63,997 nucleotides of DNA from a virus, in the IMG/VR virus record IMGVR_UViG_3300046018_000239, positions 1 through 63,997 of that record. One strand, 5' to 3'. Below are positions 7,371-14,770 of the stretch, piece after piece (within the stretch, counting starts at the first letter, position 1; each line of letters starts with the position of its first letter). The position numbers were made by a program, and so were the translations under genes. The notes under the pieces are model-generated. The model worked only from the letters and a program-made list of their open reading frames with translations, did no database searches and was not told the DNA's origin.

Positions 7371-7958
7371 GTGTCAGTGGACGTAGCCTACATCAACCGC
7401 TCCCGAGGCGGCCCGGCCGAGGAAGACCAGCGCGCGGCGTGCGTGGCGGCCGGCGTCGATCCTGCCGACCCGGATGCCTGGTACGTCGAGCCGCCAGCCA
7501 AGCGGAACCGGCCGGCGACGTTCGTGGAGCGCGGGTTTGCTATTCAGGCGCTGCACCCCGGCGACAGGCTGGTGGTGCATTCGGCGCCGAGGCTCGGGGC
7601 CACAGAGGCGGAAATCCGCGCCGCTGCGGCTGCCGTCGCGGCGCAGGGCGCCAGCATCTACGACTGCGAGGCGGCGGCCGAGGTGCGGTTCCACCCTGAT
7701 GCCGGGAGGCTGCTGGCCTGGGCTGCCGCTGGCGCCAAGCTGGCCGCGGCAGAGAGGGCAGGGACGGCGCGCCGGGCCATCATCAACCGCGGCGCCCCGC
7801 CGAAGGCGCTGGTGGGCGACAAGCTGGTCGAGGCCCGCCGGCTCCTGAAGGAAACCGATCTAAGCGTGGCGGCCATCGCCAAGGCCGTAGGCGTGTCGGA
7901 TCGCACGCTCTACCGGGCCATGAAGCAAGGCATTCTGCGGAAGCGAGGTGACAGATGA
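7371..7958 (+). CDS. Resolvase-like protein with C-terminal HTH
   Basis: About 195 aa from GTG 7371 (GTG 7377 is equally possible; an ATG at 7323 lies inside the opposing promoter). The N-terminal ~105 residues follow the serine-recombinase plan: AYINRS near the start, where the catalytic serine would sit, then GDRLVVHSAPRLG, then a strand after AAQGASIYD. The C-terminus ends with a clear helix-turn-helix of the Hin/resolvase type (LVEARRLLKETDLSVAAIAK, then VSDRTLYRAM). Several conserved arginines are not evident, so it may be a divergent recombinase or a regulator derived from one. It heads a rightward run of small genes. Confidence 0.66.
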   Translation: MSVDVAYINRSRGGPAEEDQRAACVAAGVDPADPDAWYVEPPAKRNRPATFVERGFAIQALHPGDRLVVHSAPRLGATEAEIRAAAAAVAAQGASIYDCEAAAEVRFHPDAGRLLAWAAAGAKLAAAERAGTARRAIINRGAPPKALVGDKLVEARRLLKETDLSVAAIAKAVGVSDRTLYRAMKQGILRKRGDR

Positions 7959-8206
7959 GCGACGAGAACAAGACCACCGAGACCGCCTACCCCAGCGGCA
8001 ACCCCTGGCCGCTGCTGGACCGGCTGCGGTCCTGGCTGCCGGGCGCGTCAGTCGCGCCGCACCCCAGCAACATGCGTGCCGATGCAATGGACGCGCTGGC
8101 CGAAATCCAGCGGCTGCGGGCCGTGATCCGCGTCAGCGCACTCCGTTGGGCGCCGCACCTGACCCATGCCGAGATTGACGAGGTGATCAATGACAAGCAG
8201 CCCTGA
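7955..8206 (+). CDS. Small hypothetical protein with recurrent leader, 83 aa
   Basis: ATGA overlap with the gene before. The N-terminus MSDENKTTET belongs to the recurrent M-x2-[DE]..TT leader seen in eight successive proteins. The rest is a Pro-containing linker and a helical part rich in Ala/Arg/Leu. No function recognised. Confidence 0.6.
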   Translation: MSDENKTTETAYPSGNPWPLLDRLRSWLPGASVAPHPSNMRADAMDALAEIQRLRAVIRVSALRWAPHLTHAEIDEVINDKQP

Positions 8207-8414
8207 GACCACCCTGGGGCTGCCGGATGTGCTTCGCATCCTGGCGAACCAGATTGGCGGCGACGAGCAAGACCGGCTGCTTGAAGCTGCCGCCGAGATC
8301 GAGAAACTTCGCGCCGCTATCCATGGGATGCTCACCTGGGTCGAGCAGCGCCCAAGGCCCCACCCCTACGACACTTGGAAGGCGGCCCGCGTGGCCGTGG
8401 GTCTGCCAGAATGA
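8190..8414 (+). CDS. Small hypothetical protein with recurrent leader, 74 aa
   Basis: Begins MTSSPETTLG and overlaps the previous gene by 17 bases. Composed mainly of two helices (ILANQIGGDEQDRLLEAAAE, then an IEKLRAAIHGML segment), as in small coiled-coil phage proteins. Overlaps the next start by ATGA. Function unknown. Confidence 0.6.
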   Translation: MTSSPETTLGLPDVLRILANQIGGDEQDRLLEAAAEIEKLRAAIHGMLTWVEQRPRPHPYDTWKAARVAVGLPE

Positions 8415-8734
8415 GCGGTTCTGAAACCACCGGGGGCCGAGTGCGCCGCGTGGACGGCCGGGTTTACATCACGCTTGGCGGGGTAGAGCACGGCATGACG
8501 GCGGCCGAGGCCATGGCGCTTATGCGTGCCATCGGCAAGAGCATCGTGGCCGCTCCGCGCCTCCGTACCGCCTTGGCGCGCGGGGATGCCATTGTCGAGA
8601 TGCGTACCGCCTTGGTTCACCGCAACGACCTGTACCACCATGGCGACGCGGTGCTGCGGTGGGTGAATGAAGGCGACCTGTGGATGCTGCCGGTGCTTGG
8701 CATCCCCGTGGAGGATTTGCCCTATGCCGAATGA
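8411..8734 (+). CDS. Hypothetical protein with recurrent leader, 107 aa
   Basis: Starts MSGSETTGG at ATG 8411 (ATGA overlap). A short beta region (VYITLGGVEHGMTAAEAM) is followed by an Ala/Arg-rich helix and a C-terminus that overlaps the methyltransferase start by 11 bases. No family recognised. Confidence 0.6.
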   Translation: MSGSETTGGRVRRVDGRVYITLGGVEHGMTAAEAMALMRAIGKSIVAAPRLRTALARGDAIVEMRTALVHRNDLYHHGDAVLRWVNEGDLWMLPVLGIPVEDLPYAE

Positions 8735-9512
8735 CCAGGGCAGTCCACCAACCACCGGCTTGCGGCCAGTGAGCGTCGATCTAATCACTGGCGATTGCAT
8801 GTCTTGCCTGTGGGACCGCGGGCCGTTCGACATGATCCTCGCCGATCCGCCTTATGGCGATACTTCGCTGGCCTGGGATCAGCACGTTCGCGGCTGGGAA
8901 GCGGTCGCGCATGACCTGCTGAAGCCGAGCGGTTCCATGTGGGTATTCGGCAGCATGCGCTTCTTCATGGCAACGGCCGAGCGGTTTGCTGCAGCCGGCT
9001 GGCGGTATGCCCAGGACGTTGTGTGGGAAAAGCACAACGGATCGGGCTTTCAGGCCGACCGCTTCAAGCGGGTGCATGAACACGCAATCCAGTTCTACCG
9101 GGCCGATGCGCCATGGTCCGGCGTCTGGAACGAGGTCCAGGTGACGCGGGACGCGGTGCAGCGGTCGGTGAAGCGGAAGAAGGGGCGGCCTGCCCACATG
9201 GGCAACATCGACCAGGCGCCCTATGCGAGCGAGGATGGCGGCCCGCGCATCATGCGCAGCGTCATCCCCATGCGTTCCTGCCACGGCATCGCCATTCATC
9301 CGACTGAGAAGCCGGTAGGGCTGCTGCAGTTGCTGGTCCGGTCCTCCTGCCCGCCGGGCGGGACGGTAGGCGACCTGTTCGCCGGCTCCGGTGCTGGCGG
9401 CGAAGCATGCGCCTCTGCAGGCCGCTCCTACGTGGGCACCGAGATTGACCCGGTGATGGCCGACAAGGCCCGCGCCCGGCTGGCCGGCAACCTGTTTGGA
9501 GCAGCAGCATGA
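8724..9512 (+). CDS. DNA methyltransferase, DPPY type
   Basis: 262 aa amino-methyltransferase. The catalytic motif DPPY (residues 41-44) comes before the SAM-binding motif FAGSG (about 217-222), the permuted order of beta-class N6-adenine or N4-cytosine enzymes. The segment between (about 95-190) contains a basic region (VKRKKGRPAHMG) and probably the target-recognition domain; HPTEKP (about 193-198) is typical of this class. ATG 8724 was chosen because longer frames invade the previous gene. It would methylate phage DNA and block host restriction. The N-terminus (MPNDQGSPPTT) carries the same leader as its neighbours, as if swapped onto an unrelated enzyme. Confidence 0.88.
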   Translation: MPNDQGSPPTTGLRPVSVDLITGDCMSCLWDRGPFDMILADPPYGDTSLAWDQHVRGWEAVAHDLLKPSGSMWVFGSMRFFMATAERFAAAGWRYAQDVVWEKHNGSGFQADRFKRVHEHAIQFYRADAPWSGVWNEVQVTRDAVQRSVKRKKGRPAHMGNIDQAPYASEDGGPRIMRSVIPMRSCHGIAIHPTEKPVGLLQLLVRSSCPPGGTVGDLFAGSGAGGEACASAGRSYVGTEIDPVMADKARARLAGNLFGAAA

Positions 9513-9838
9513 CAGACAAGGCAGACAGTCCGGCAACCACCCCGCAGCCCATCGGGCCGCACACGGTTACGGTGCTGGGCTCGATTTGGCGGCCTAGCGC
9601 TCCATGGGCGGGGCTGGATTTCTCGCGCGCCAAGCTGCGCGACACCTCGATCTGGGGCGATGACTACCACCTGAACGTTCCGTGGTGCCATCCGAGCGAT
9701 CAGGACGAGACGTGGGGCACGCCGGCCTATGAGCCGGATTGCTGGTATCGCGTTCGCCCGCGCCGGAAAAGCTGGCGCTTCGTTCAGGTTGATGGCGTGT
9801 GGATGGTCGCGGAAAGGGAGCCTGCCAATGCCAAGTGA
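9509..9838 (+). CDS. Hypothetical protein with recurrent leader, 109 aa
   Basis: ATGA overlap with the methyltransferase. Leader MTDKADSPATTPQP, then a beta-rich body with several tryptophans and CWYRVRPRR. The C-terminus ends EPANAK because the junction sequence gagcctgccaatg is shared with another gene boundary at about 10354-10366. Unknown function. Confidence 0.62.
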   Translation: MTDKADSPATTPQPIGPHTVTVLGSIWRPSAPWAGLDFSRAKLRDTSIWGDDYHLNVPWCHPSDQDETWGTPAYEPDCWYRVRPRRKSWRFVQVDGVWMVAEREPANAK

Positions 9839-10118
9839 CGACCAGAAGACGACGCCTAGGCACGCCTTAAATGCAGTGCGTGTGGCCAGCGATCCGTCTC
9901 CAGTGGTCCTACTGACCGCCTCGGCCGACGACGCGCTGCTGATGATTGCAATCGAGGCTGAGGTAATCCAGCGCGACAACGGCGCTCGCATCCGGGGTTC
10001 TTTCGGCTGGGAGGAGGCGCGTCGATTTGCCGAGGGGATGCTGGTCGTTGTGGCCGATGCGGAGGAGCGCAGCCGCGAGCGGGACCGCCAGAGATTGGAG
10101 GACGACAATGCCGAATGA
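9828..10118 (+). CDS. Hypothetical protein with recurrent leader, 96 aa
   Basis: ATG 9828 with GGGAG upstream. Leader MPSDDQKTTPR, then VVLLTASADDALLMIAIEAE, an Asp/Ala-rich helix, and a charged C-terminal helix (ERSRERDRQRLEDD). Overlaps the next gene by 11 bases. No family recognised. Confidence 0.58.
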   Translation: MPSDDQKTTPRHALNAVRVASDPSPVVLLTASADDALLMIAIEAEVIQRDNGARIRGSFGWEEARRFAEGMLVVVADAEERSRERDRQRLEDDNAE

Positions 10119-10374
10119 CGCACCAGCCCAGCAATCGACCCCGGATCGTGGCCGGATGCACGACTTTGCGGAGTGGAAGCGGCGGCAGAATTTCAATGTG
10201 CCGTCGCCCGGTCCACGCCCCGCCGACACCGCCCACTTCGATGTTCGCCGCTCCTGGGCGATGGATAAGTGCCTCTGGCGGATGGCCGAGGCGCAGACCC
10301 CGCAAGCTTACGACGACGCGCAGCGCGACTGGCTGACGGTCACGATGAGGAAGGAGCCTGCCAATGTCGAGTGA
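10108..10374 (+). CDS. Hypothetical protein with recurrent leader, 88 aa
   Basis: ATG 10108 with GGAGG upstream. Leader MPNDAPAQQST. The body contains FAEWKRRQNF and a helical C-terminus ending KEPANVE at the shared gagcctgccaatg junction. Its first 12 bases match those of the methyltransferase gene at 8724. Unknown function. Confidence 0.58.
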   Translation: MPNDAPAQQSTPDRGRMHDFAEWKRRQNFNVPSPGPRPADTAHFDVRRSWAMDKCLWRMAEAQTPQAYDDAQRDWLTVTMRKEPANVE

Positions 10375-10624
10375 TCCCCAGCAAACCACCGACGAAGGCC
10401 CGACCCCGGCGCCGCGCATCGGGCGTCTGAACGGGGCGCCGCCCTACCGGGCATGGGAATTGCGGGCCGACCGACGCGCTGGTGGGCCATGGGGCATCCA
10501 GTGCGCTGGCGGGTTTAACTGCGTGTCCGGGCTGGGTGGCTCCACGTTCCTGCCGTCGCAAGCTGCGGCAGAGGCGATGATCCGCTCGCACGGGCATGAG
10601 CCGATGGAGCCGACGCATGGCTAA
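10364..10624 (+). CDS. Hypothetical protein with recurrent leader, 86 aa
   Basis: Leader MSSDPQQTTDEG. The remainder looks like a small beta fold with Gly-rich loops (GGPWGIQCAGGF). Last gene of the rightward run; a strong terminator follows 33 bases later. Unknown function. Confidence 0.6.
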   Translation: MSSDPQQTTDEGPTPAPRIGRLNGAPPYRAWELRADRRAGGPWGIQCAGGFNCVSGLGGSTFLPSQAAAEAMIRSHGHEPMEPTHG

Positions 10625-10656
10625 CCAGCCCCAGCCCACCCGGCCCTGATTGAAGA

Positions 10657-10686
10657 AGCCCCGCCGGAGTGACCGGCGGGGCTTTC
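10657..10686 (+). terminator. Rho-independent terminator
   Basis: Perfect 11-bp stem: AGCCCCGCCGG (10657-10667) with CCGGCGGGGCT (10673-10683), loop AGTGA, then a short T-rich tail (TTTC). Ends the rightward run 7371-10624 just before the convergent leftward block. The remaining 122 bases to 10809 hold no gene I can support. Confidence 0.85.
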
Positions 10687-10808
10687 TGCGTCTGGCCTGC
10701 TGCCCTTGCCACCGTGCCAGTCGGGATGAGCCAGCGCGGCGGTAGGGGGTGCAGGTCGCCACCAGCGTCTCAGATCGGCGGCGCGCGGGCTTGGGGGTGC
10801 AGGCGCAT

Positions 10809-11522
10809 CTACGCCTCCCGCACCGCGAGGTGGTCGCGCAACGCCGCAGGGTTCCAGCGCATCACGGCCTCGGCCCGCACCGTGAGCCGGGCGGCACCAG
10901 CCCGCCAGCGGTGGGCAGCGCCACCAGCCCGCGCCGTCGCGGCCGAGTGGCCCAGCACCCGGAGCATGGCCCGGTGCAGGTCGCCTACCAGCACCCGGCC
11001 GGCGCGGTGGACCTGCGCGGCCGAGAATGCCTCGGGGAAGGCCAGCGCCAGGATATGCGCGTCCTCGTCCTCCTCGAACCAGCCGGCCAGCCCGGCGCCG
11101 TCGTGCGTCGCGGCCTGCACGTCCTCCGGGATCGTGGCCAGCAGCAGCCCGGCGACGTGGAATCCCCCGTGGCCAGCGCACCCGTAGCGCGTCAGGCCCG
11201 GCGCGTAGGACCACGCCATCTGCGCCTTTCCCCATGGCGTCGAGCGACCTGGCTGCCGGTCCACCGGGTAGCGCGCCCGCGCCGTGGTCCCGTCAGCCAG
11301 GGTCCATTGCGCCGAACCAGTGGCCAGGGGCAGGAAGTCGGCGGCCCAGGAGCGCGCCGCGTCCTCCTCCGGGTGCATCTCCAGCAGCTGCGCCAGCGTG
11401 CGCTCCACCGGCGCCACGCCGCGCGCCTCCAGCACCAGCAGCGTATCGCCCTCGCCCGGCGCCAGGGTACGCGAGAGGGGCCAGCGCGTGGACGGCTGGC
11501 GGAGATCGACGAGCATGTTCAT
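10809..11522 (-). CDS. DUF7007-like protein, 237 aa
   Basis: Starts at ATG 11522, overlapping the stop of the preceding gene (ATGA). Residues around 100-125 carry TPWGKAQ, a Tyr-Ala-Pro-Gly segment and HGGFHV, the pattern I associate with DUF7007 in phages and plasmids (from memory). The C-terminal half is an acidic then Arg-rich helical region. Function of the family is unknown; it is often found with DNA-processing genes. Last gene of an eight-gene leftward operon. Confidence 0.68.
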   Translation of the reverse strand: MNMLVDLRQPSTRWPLSRTLAPGEGDTLLVLEARGVAPVERTLAQLLEMHPEEDAARSWAADFLPLATGSAQWTLADGTTARARYPVDRQPGRSTPWGKAQMAWSYAPGLTRYGCAGHGGFHVAGLLLATIPEDVQAATHDGAGLAGWFEEDEDAHILALAFPEAFSAAQVHRAGRVLVGDLHRAMLRVLGHSAATARAGGAAHRWRAGAARLTVRAEAVMRWNPAALRDHLAVREA

Positions 11523-11851
11523 GGGGTGGTTCCCTTCGCTGCGGCGACTGCGGCCTTCGCTGCCTGCATCCGCTCGTCGCTGATGATGTACGCGGTCGTG
11601 CCGGCCGGGCCGGTCATGCTTGGGCTGCGCGTGAGCCACTCCAGCGCCTCCAGCAGCGCGGGCGCGGCCGCGATCAGCCGGGCGTTGGCGTCGTCCTCGG
11701 CCCGCTTCCAGCCGCGAACCATGGTGCAGATCGGGTAAAGCGTCGTGCCGTTCTCGAACCGCATGCGGCCTTCGCCGGTCATGAAGATCGAGCCTTCGCC
11801 ATTCCCCTCGCCCATGTGCCACGGGCCGGGCGTGTGCTGGTCCTGCGGCAT
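11519..11851 (-). CDS. Phage protein with ANARLIAAAPALLEAL motif, 110 aa
   Basis: ATG 11851 starts MPQDQHTPGPWHM. The HTPGPW opening and the helix ANARLIAAAPALLEALEWL (about 67-85) are hallmarks of a widespread small early protein of phages and prophages whose function is unknown. The frame extends to 11890 but the HTPGPW context supports 11851. Coupled to both neighbours by overlapping stop and start. Confidence 0.78.
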   Translation of the reverse strand: MPQDQHTPGPWHMGEGNGEGSIFMTGEGRMRFENGTTLYPICTMVRGWKRAEDDANARLIAAAPALLEALEWLTRSPSMTGPAGTTAYIISDERMQAAKAAVAAAKGTTP

Positions 11852-12264
11852 CACGCGTCCTCGCTTTCGTCTTCGGGCTGGGGCACCCACACCCAGGCGG
11901 CTACCCAGAAGCCGTCATCGGCATGGGAGACCAGCGCGTCTTCGTCGATCTGCGTCTCGGTCGGATCGTCGATCCGGTCGCGTGCCGCCTCGCGCTCTGC
12001 CTCGGTCGCCAGCAGCGTGGACTCGTGCATGAACGGGTACAGCCCGTCGATCAGGTCCTCCTCGTCGAGGTAGAACGGTTCTGCCGCTTCGGGCTGGAGG
12101 CAGAACTGCAAGCCCTGCGGCGCTGGCAGGATGGCCACGCTTTCGACCATGCAGATGGCGCCGGCCGATATCAGCACCTCGTTGCCCTTGGGGTCCGTGG
12201 TGCCGAAGTCGGCGGTCAGGCGAACCTTGTCGCCTGCCATCGGGATGCGGGTTCCGATCGGCAT
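11851..12264 (-). CDS. Hypothetical acidic protein, 137 aa
   Basis: ATG 12264, sharing one base with the upstream stop. The N-terminal 75 residues look like a small beta barrel (IGTRIPMAGDKVRLTADFG, then VLISAGAICMVESV). The C-terminal region is strongly acidic, with AEREAARDRIDDPTETQIDE and an acidic tail. It could be a DNA-mimic or interaction protein, but this is speculation. Confidence 0.62.
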   Translation of the reverse strand: MPIGTRIPMAGDKVRLTADFGTTDPKGNEVLISAGAICMVESVAILPAPQGLQFCLQPEAAEPFYLDEEDLIDGLYPFMHESTLLATEAEREAARDRIDDPTETQIDEDALVSHADDGFWVAAWVWVPQPEDESEDA

Positions 12265-12770
12265 CACGCGCCCCCCTCGGAGTTGGCGACGGCTTCCGCC
12301 AGCACCTGGACGGCTTGGGCGAGGTTGCCGGTTTCCCACAGGGAGACCACGCACTTCGCCGCAGTCAGCAGGTCTTGAAGCGTCTCCATCGCGTCCTCCG
12401 CGTCGTCGATGGCGCGGCCCGTCTCGCGGTCCTGGCTGTCCTCGTTCAGCGCCGGGCAGTCCAGCAGGGCGCGGAATGCCTGCACCATGCCGGCCTGCGG
12501 CTGGTCGATATCGCCATCCTCGATGGCGGCCTCGATGATCCACTTGTCGTCAGGGATGGTTTCGCTGCGCGGGTCACGGTCGCCAGCCAGCAGCCGCGCC
12601 GCCTCCAAGATGTGGGTCAGGTTGTTGTCGGCGTAGGCGTCCTCATAGGTCGCCGCCACCTCGCCGGCCGCGTCCACGATCTCCAGCTTCAGCAGCACGC
12701 CGCTACCGCCATCGGCGCGTATCTGGCGCACCGTGTAGGCCGGCGGCGGTTCCAGGGGTGTCTCGGGCAT
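12264..12770 (-). CDS. Hypothetical acidic protein, 168 aa
   Basis: ATG 12770 has AGGAGG eight bases upstream. Residues 10-60 appear beta-rich (YTVRQIRADGG, then VLLKLEIVDA). Two acidic helices follow (WIIEAAIEDGDIDQPQAG and a DDAEDAMETLQDLLTAAK segment). No motif recognised. Confidence 0.63.
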   Translation of the reverse strand: MPETPLEPPPAYTVRQIRADGGSGVLLKLEIVDAAGEVAATYEDAYADNNLTHILEAARLLAGDRDPRSETIPDDKWIIEAAIEDGDIDQPQAGMVQAFRALLDCPALNEDSQDRETGRAIDDAEDAMETLQDLLTAAKCVVSLWETGNLAQAVQVLAEAVANSEGGA

Positions 12771-12851
12771 GGGGTAGTCCTCCTTCAGCGGGCGTGATGC
12801 CGGCCTTCGCCTTCCCCGGCACCGCACGGGCGCCGGGTGGGGTGAGGGTCG

Positions 12852-12989
12852 TCAGGCTTGGGGCTTGCGAGCGATGCAGAACGAGAAGCGGAGCCGGCCA
12901 AGGGCCAGGAACCGGATGCCGCCGACGCGGCGGTAGCTGAACAGCCGAGGGCGCGGGGCGGGCTGGAAGGAGGTGCCGTCGAAGGGCAT
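12852..12989 (-). CDS. Short basic protein, 45 aa
   Basis: A 45-residue frame from ATG 12989, overlapping the upstream stop (TGATG), rich in Arg and aromatic residues with a C-terminal RLRFSFCIARKPQA. The coupling and the strand-like hydrophobic/basic alternation suggest a real small phage protein that standard length cut-offs would miss. I recall similar short phage proteins ending in FSFC.ARK, unverified. Confidence 0.5.
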   Translation of the reverse strand: MPFDGTSFQPAPRPRLFSYRRVGGIRFLALGRLRFSFCIARKPQA

Positions 12990-13306
12990 CACGCGGCCTC
13001 CAGCGTGGCGAAGAATGCGTCGCGGCTGGCGATGCCGGCGGCGCGCAACTCGCGTGCTACCTGCGCCAAGTTCCGCCCGGCAAAGCGGTCAGCCGCAGCC
13101 TTGGCACTCTCGCCGAGATAGCGGGGCAGGTTGGCGGCCAGCTTCGGGGTGCGCTCCGCACGCCGCACCAAGGCAGCAGCAACCGCGTCCCCATCGTACA
13201 TCTCGAAGCACGTATCGAAGTGGCGCGTCGCTTCCCCGCGCCGGCATATCGTCGCTGCGGCGTGGTTGACGCGCGCGGCGAAGTCCTCGGGATCGTACAC
13301 GCCCAT
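12989..13306 (-). CDS. Hypothetical helical protein, 105 aa
   Basis: ATG 13306 (TGATG overlap). Predominantly Ala-rich helices with a central CRRGEATRHFDTCFEMYDG segment. No function recognised; support is from operon coupling and good third-position GC. Confidence 0.6.
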   Translation of the reverse strand: MGVYDPEDFAARVNHAAATICRRGEATRHFDTCFEMYDGDAVAAALVRRAERTPKLAANLPRYLGESAKAAADRFAGRNLAQVARELRAAGIASRDAFFATLEAA

Positions 13307-13542
13307 CAGCGGGGTGCTCCCTGCTTGGGCGCGGGGACGACGCGGTACTCGATCAGCCGGCCATCGGTGTAGGCCGGGACCAACTCGCGGGCGCGCTCCA
13401 GCGCCGCCCAAGCCGCGTCAGGCGTCTCGAACCGCATCGCATGGGCGGGCGAGATGCCGCAGCAGGTGCCCCAGCGGGCATCCCAGCCGTTCAGGTAGTC
13501 GGTGATCGTGGCGTGGCGGGCGACGAGGTAGTGCTGGGCCAT
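13306..13542 (-). CDS. Hypothetical protein, 78 aa
   Basis: ATG 13542. Contains YLNGWDARWGTCCG, an adjacent Cys pair and a helix ending in a VPAYTDGRLIEYRV strand. Coupled to the next gene by TGATG. Unknown function. Confidence 0.58.
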   Translation of the reverse strand: MAQHYLVARHATITDYLNGWDARWGTCCGISPAHAMRFETPDAAWAALERARELVPAYTDGRLIEYRVVPAPKQGAPR

Positions 13543-13546
13543 CGTC

Positions 13547-13789
13547 TCAGCCCTCCTTGCCGGCGCAGCCGGAGGTGTCCAGGCCGAGGCGCTTGCCGGC
13601 CGCCGCCAGCCACTCGTTGGCGGTCATGGTCGCCTGCCACGTATTGGCCAGCGCCTCTGTGGCGGCCTTGCCAGCCTCGCCCTCGGGGGAACCGGGCATC
13701 AGCGCCGCAAGCTGCTCGCCGAGGTGGACCACCAGGGTTTCGTAGTCGCCCTCGGTGATGCGGGTCATGGGGGTGTTCGCGTAGGCCAT
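13547..13789 (-). CDS. Hypothetical protein, 80 aa, first gene of leftward operon
   Basis: ATG 13789. An N-terminal TRITEGDYETLVVHLGEQLA helix and an Ala-rich C-terminal helix. It lies nearest to the divergent control region (13790-14212), so it is probably the first gene transcribed leftward. Function unknown. Confidence 0.58.
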   Translation of the reverse strand: MAYANTPMTRITEGDYETLVVHLGEQLAALMPGSPEGEAGKAATEALANTWQATMTANEWLAAAGKRLGLDTSGCAGKEG

Positions 13790-14212
13790 GGTGGAAGGTC
13801 ATCCCGTTTTCTAGCCGGGCATCCAGATGGTTGCCCTAGACCGAAGGAAACACCCTACAGGATACCTACGTCAACAGAAAAACACCTGACGGTTCACCAC
13901 AATCTGTGAAATCCGCAGAAAATCGCCAAATATGCTTGCATCTCTTTCCGATTCGCAGTCAGCCTCCGGCCACACTGAGGCATCTATGAGCGGGAGAGGC
14001 GAGGGGGCAGGGGGAGTGGAGAGGGAGTTCACCTCCATCACTTCCCAAGACCATCCCTAGACTCCTTCGCCCGCGTGAGGCTGGGATGCCTTCACCACCT
14101 CACCACACCGCGTAGGACCACCTACCGCCGGCCAGCCACCTCCAGGCAGAGGCAGGCACCCACCACCACACCAGCGGGACCACCAGCCCCCAAACCCCAG
14201 GCGGCAAAACCC
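13790..14212. promoter_or_regulatory. Divergent intergenic region between early leftward and late rightward operons
   Basis: About 420 bases with lower GC than the surroundings and no gene I trust. A leftward -35-like TTGACG (13874-13869) precedes TTTCCT (13850-13845) at 18 bases. That resembles the TTGACA-18-TTACCT reading at 1730-1701, so it may be the promoter of the leftward operon. A frame open from GTG 14075 exists on the plus strand, but its first 46 codons are Thr/Pro-rich and look non-coding. Confidence 0.4.
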
Positions 14213-14770
14213 GTGACAGTCCAACGCCCACGCACCAACACACCCCGCAAAATAGGCACCTCCCAAGCCAACGGAGGGAAGGCGAACCGCCCGTTGCCGC
14301 AGCGAAACGCCACCGTTTCCTCGGAAACAGCGGTTTCTCCCTCCGCTAAGGCCCTGGCACAGCACGTTTTCACCTCTGCGGAGGACAGAACGGCGGCTGA
14401 AGCTATGGAAAGCGACCTGCCCGCCGTGATGCAGGCGGTACTCGACGGGGCGAAGATGGCTGGCACACCCGGCCGGGCCGACCGCGATTTCCTGGGCAAG
14501 CTGCTGCAGCTACCGGGGTTCAAGGGTGCCGCCGCCGCTACTGCCACCAGGGCCACGGACCTGCGGGCGCTGGGCGATCGGCTGGAGCGGGCATTGGGTT
14601 CGGCCGGCGGCAGGGGTGACGCCAGGCTGGAGGGTCGGCCGGTGGTGGACGTGGCGCCGGATGGCAGCCTCGCACCGCCGGTCGCTCCCTCCTCGAAGGC
14701 GGTTCCGGCCCTGTCTGGTCGCGTTGCGGTCACGCCGGGCAAGCCGGCTCGGGTCAAGCTGCCGTTCTAG
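14213..14770 (+). CDS. Hypothetical protein, about 185 aa, first gene of late operon
   Basis: Start uncertain: GTG 14213 (with AGGCGG upstream) is preferred to GTG 14075, and ATG 14405 is also possible. The first ~50 residues are Ser/Thr/Pro/Arg-rich with unusual codons (ACA, CCA, CAA, ATA). The reliable part starts near MESDLPAVMQ and runs through KLLQLPGFKG with good coding bias, then a Gly/Ala-rich tail. By position, opening the late operon ahead of the large terminase, it could be the small terminase subunit, but no HTH is evident. Treat as hypothetical. Confidence 0.5.
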   Translation: MTVQRPRTNTPRKIGTSQANGGKANRPLPQRNATVSSETAVSPSAKALAQHVFTSAEDRTAAEAMESDLPAVMQAVLDGAKMAGTPGRADRDFLGKLLQLPGFKGAAAATATRATDLRALGDRLERALGSAGGRGDARLEGRPVVDVAPDGSLAPPVAPSSKAVPALSGRVAVTPGKPARVKLPF

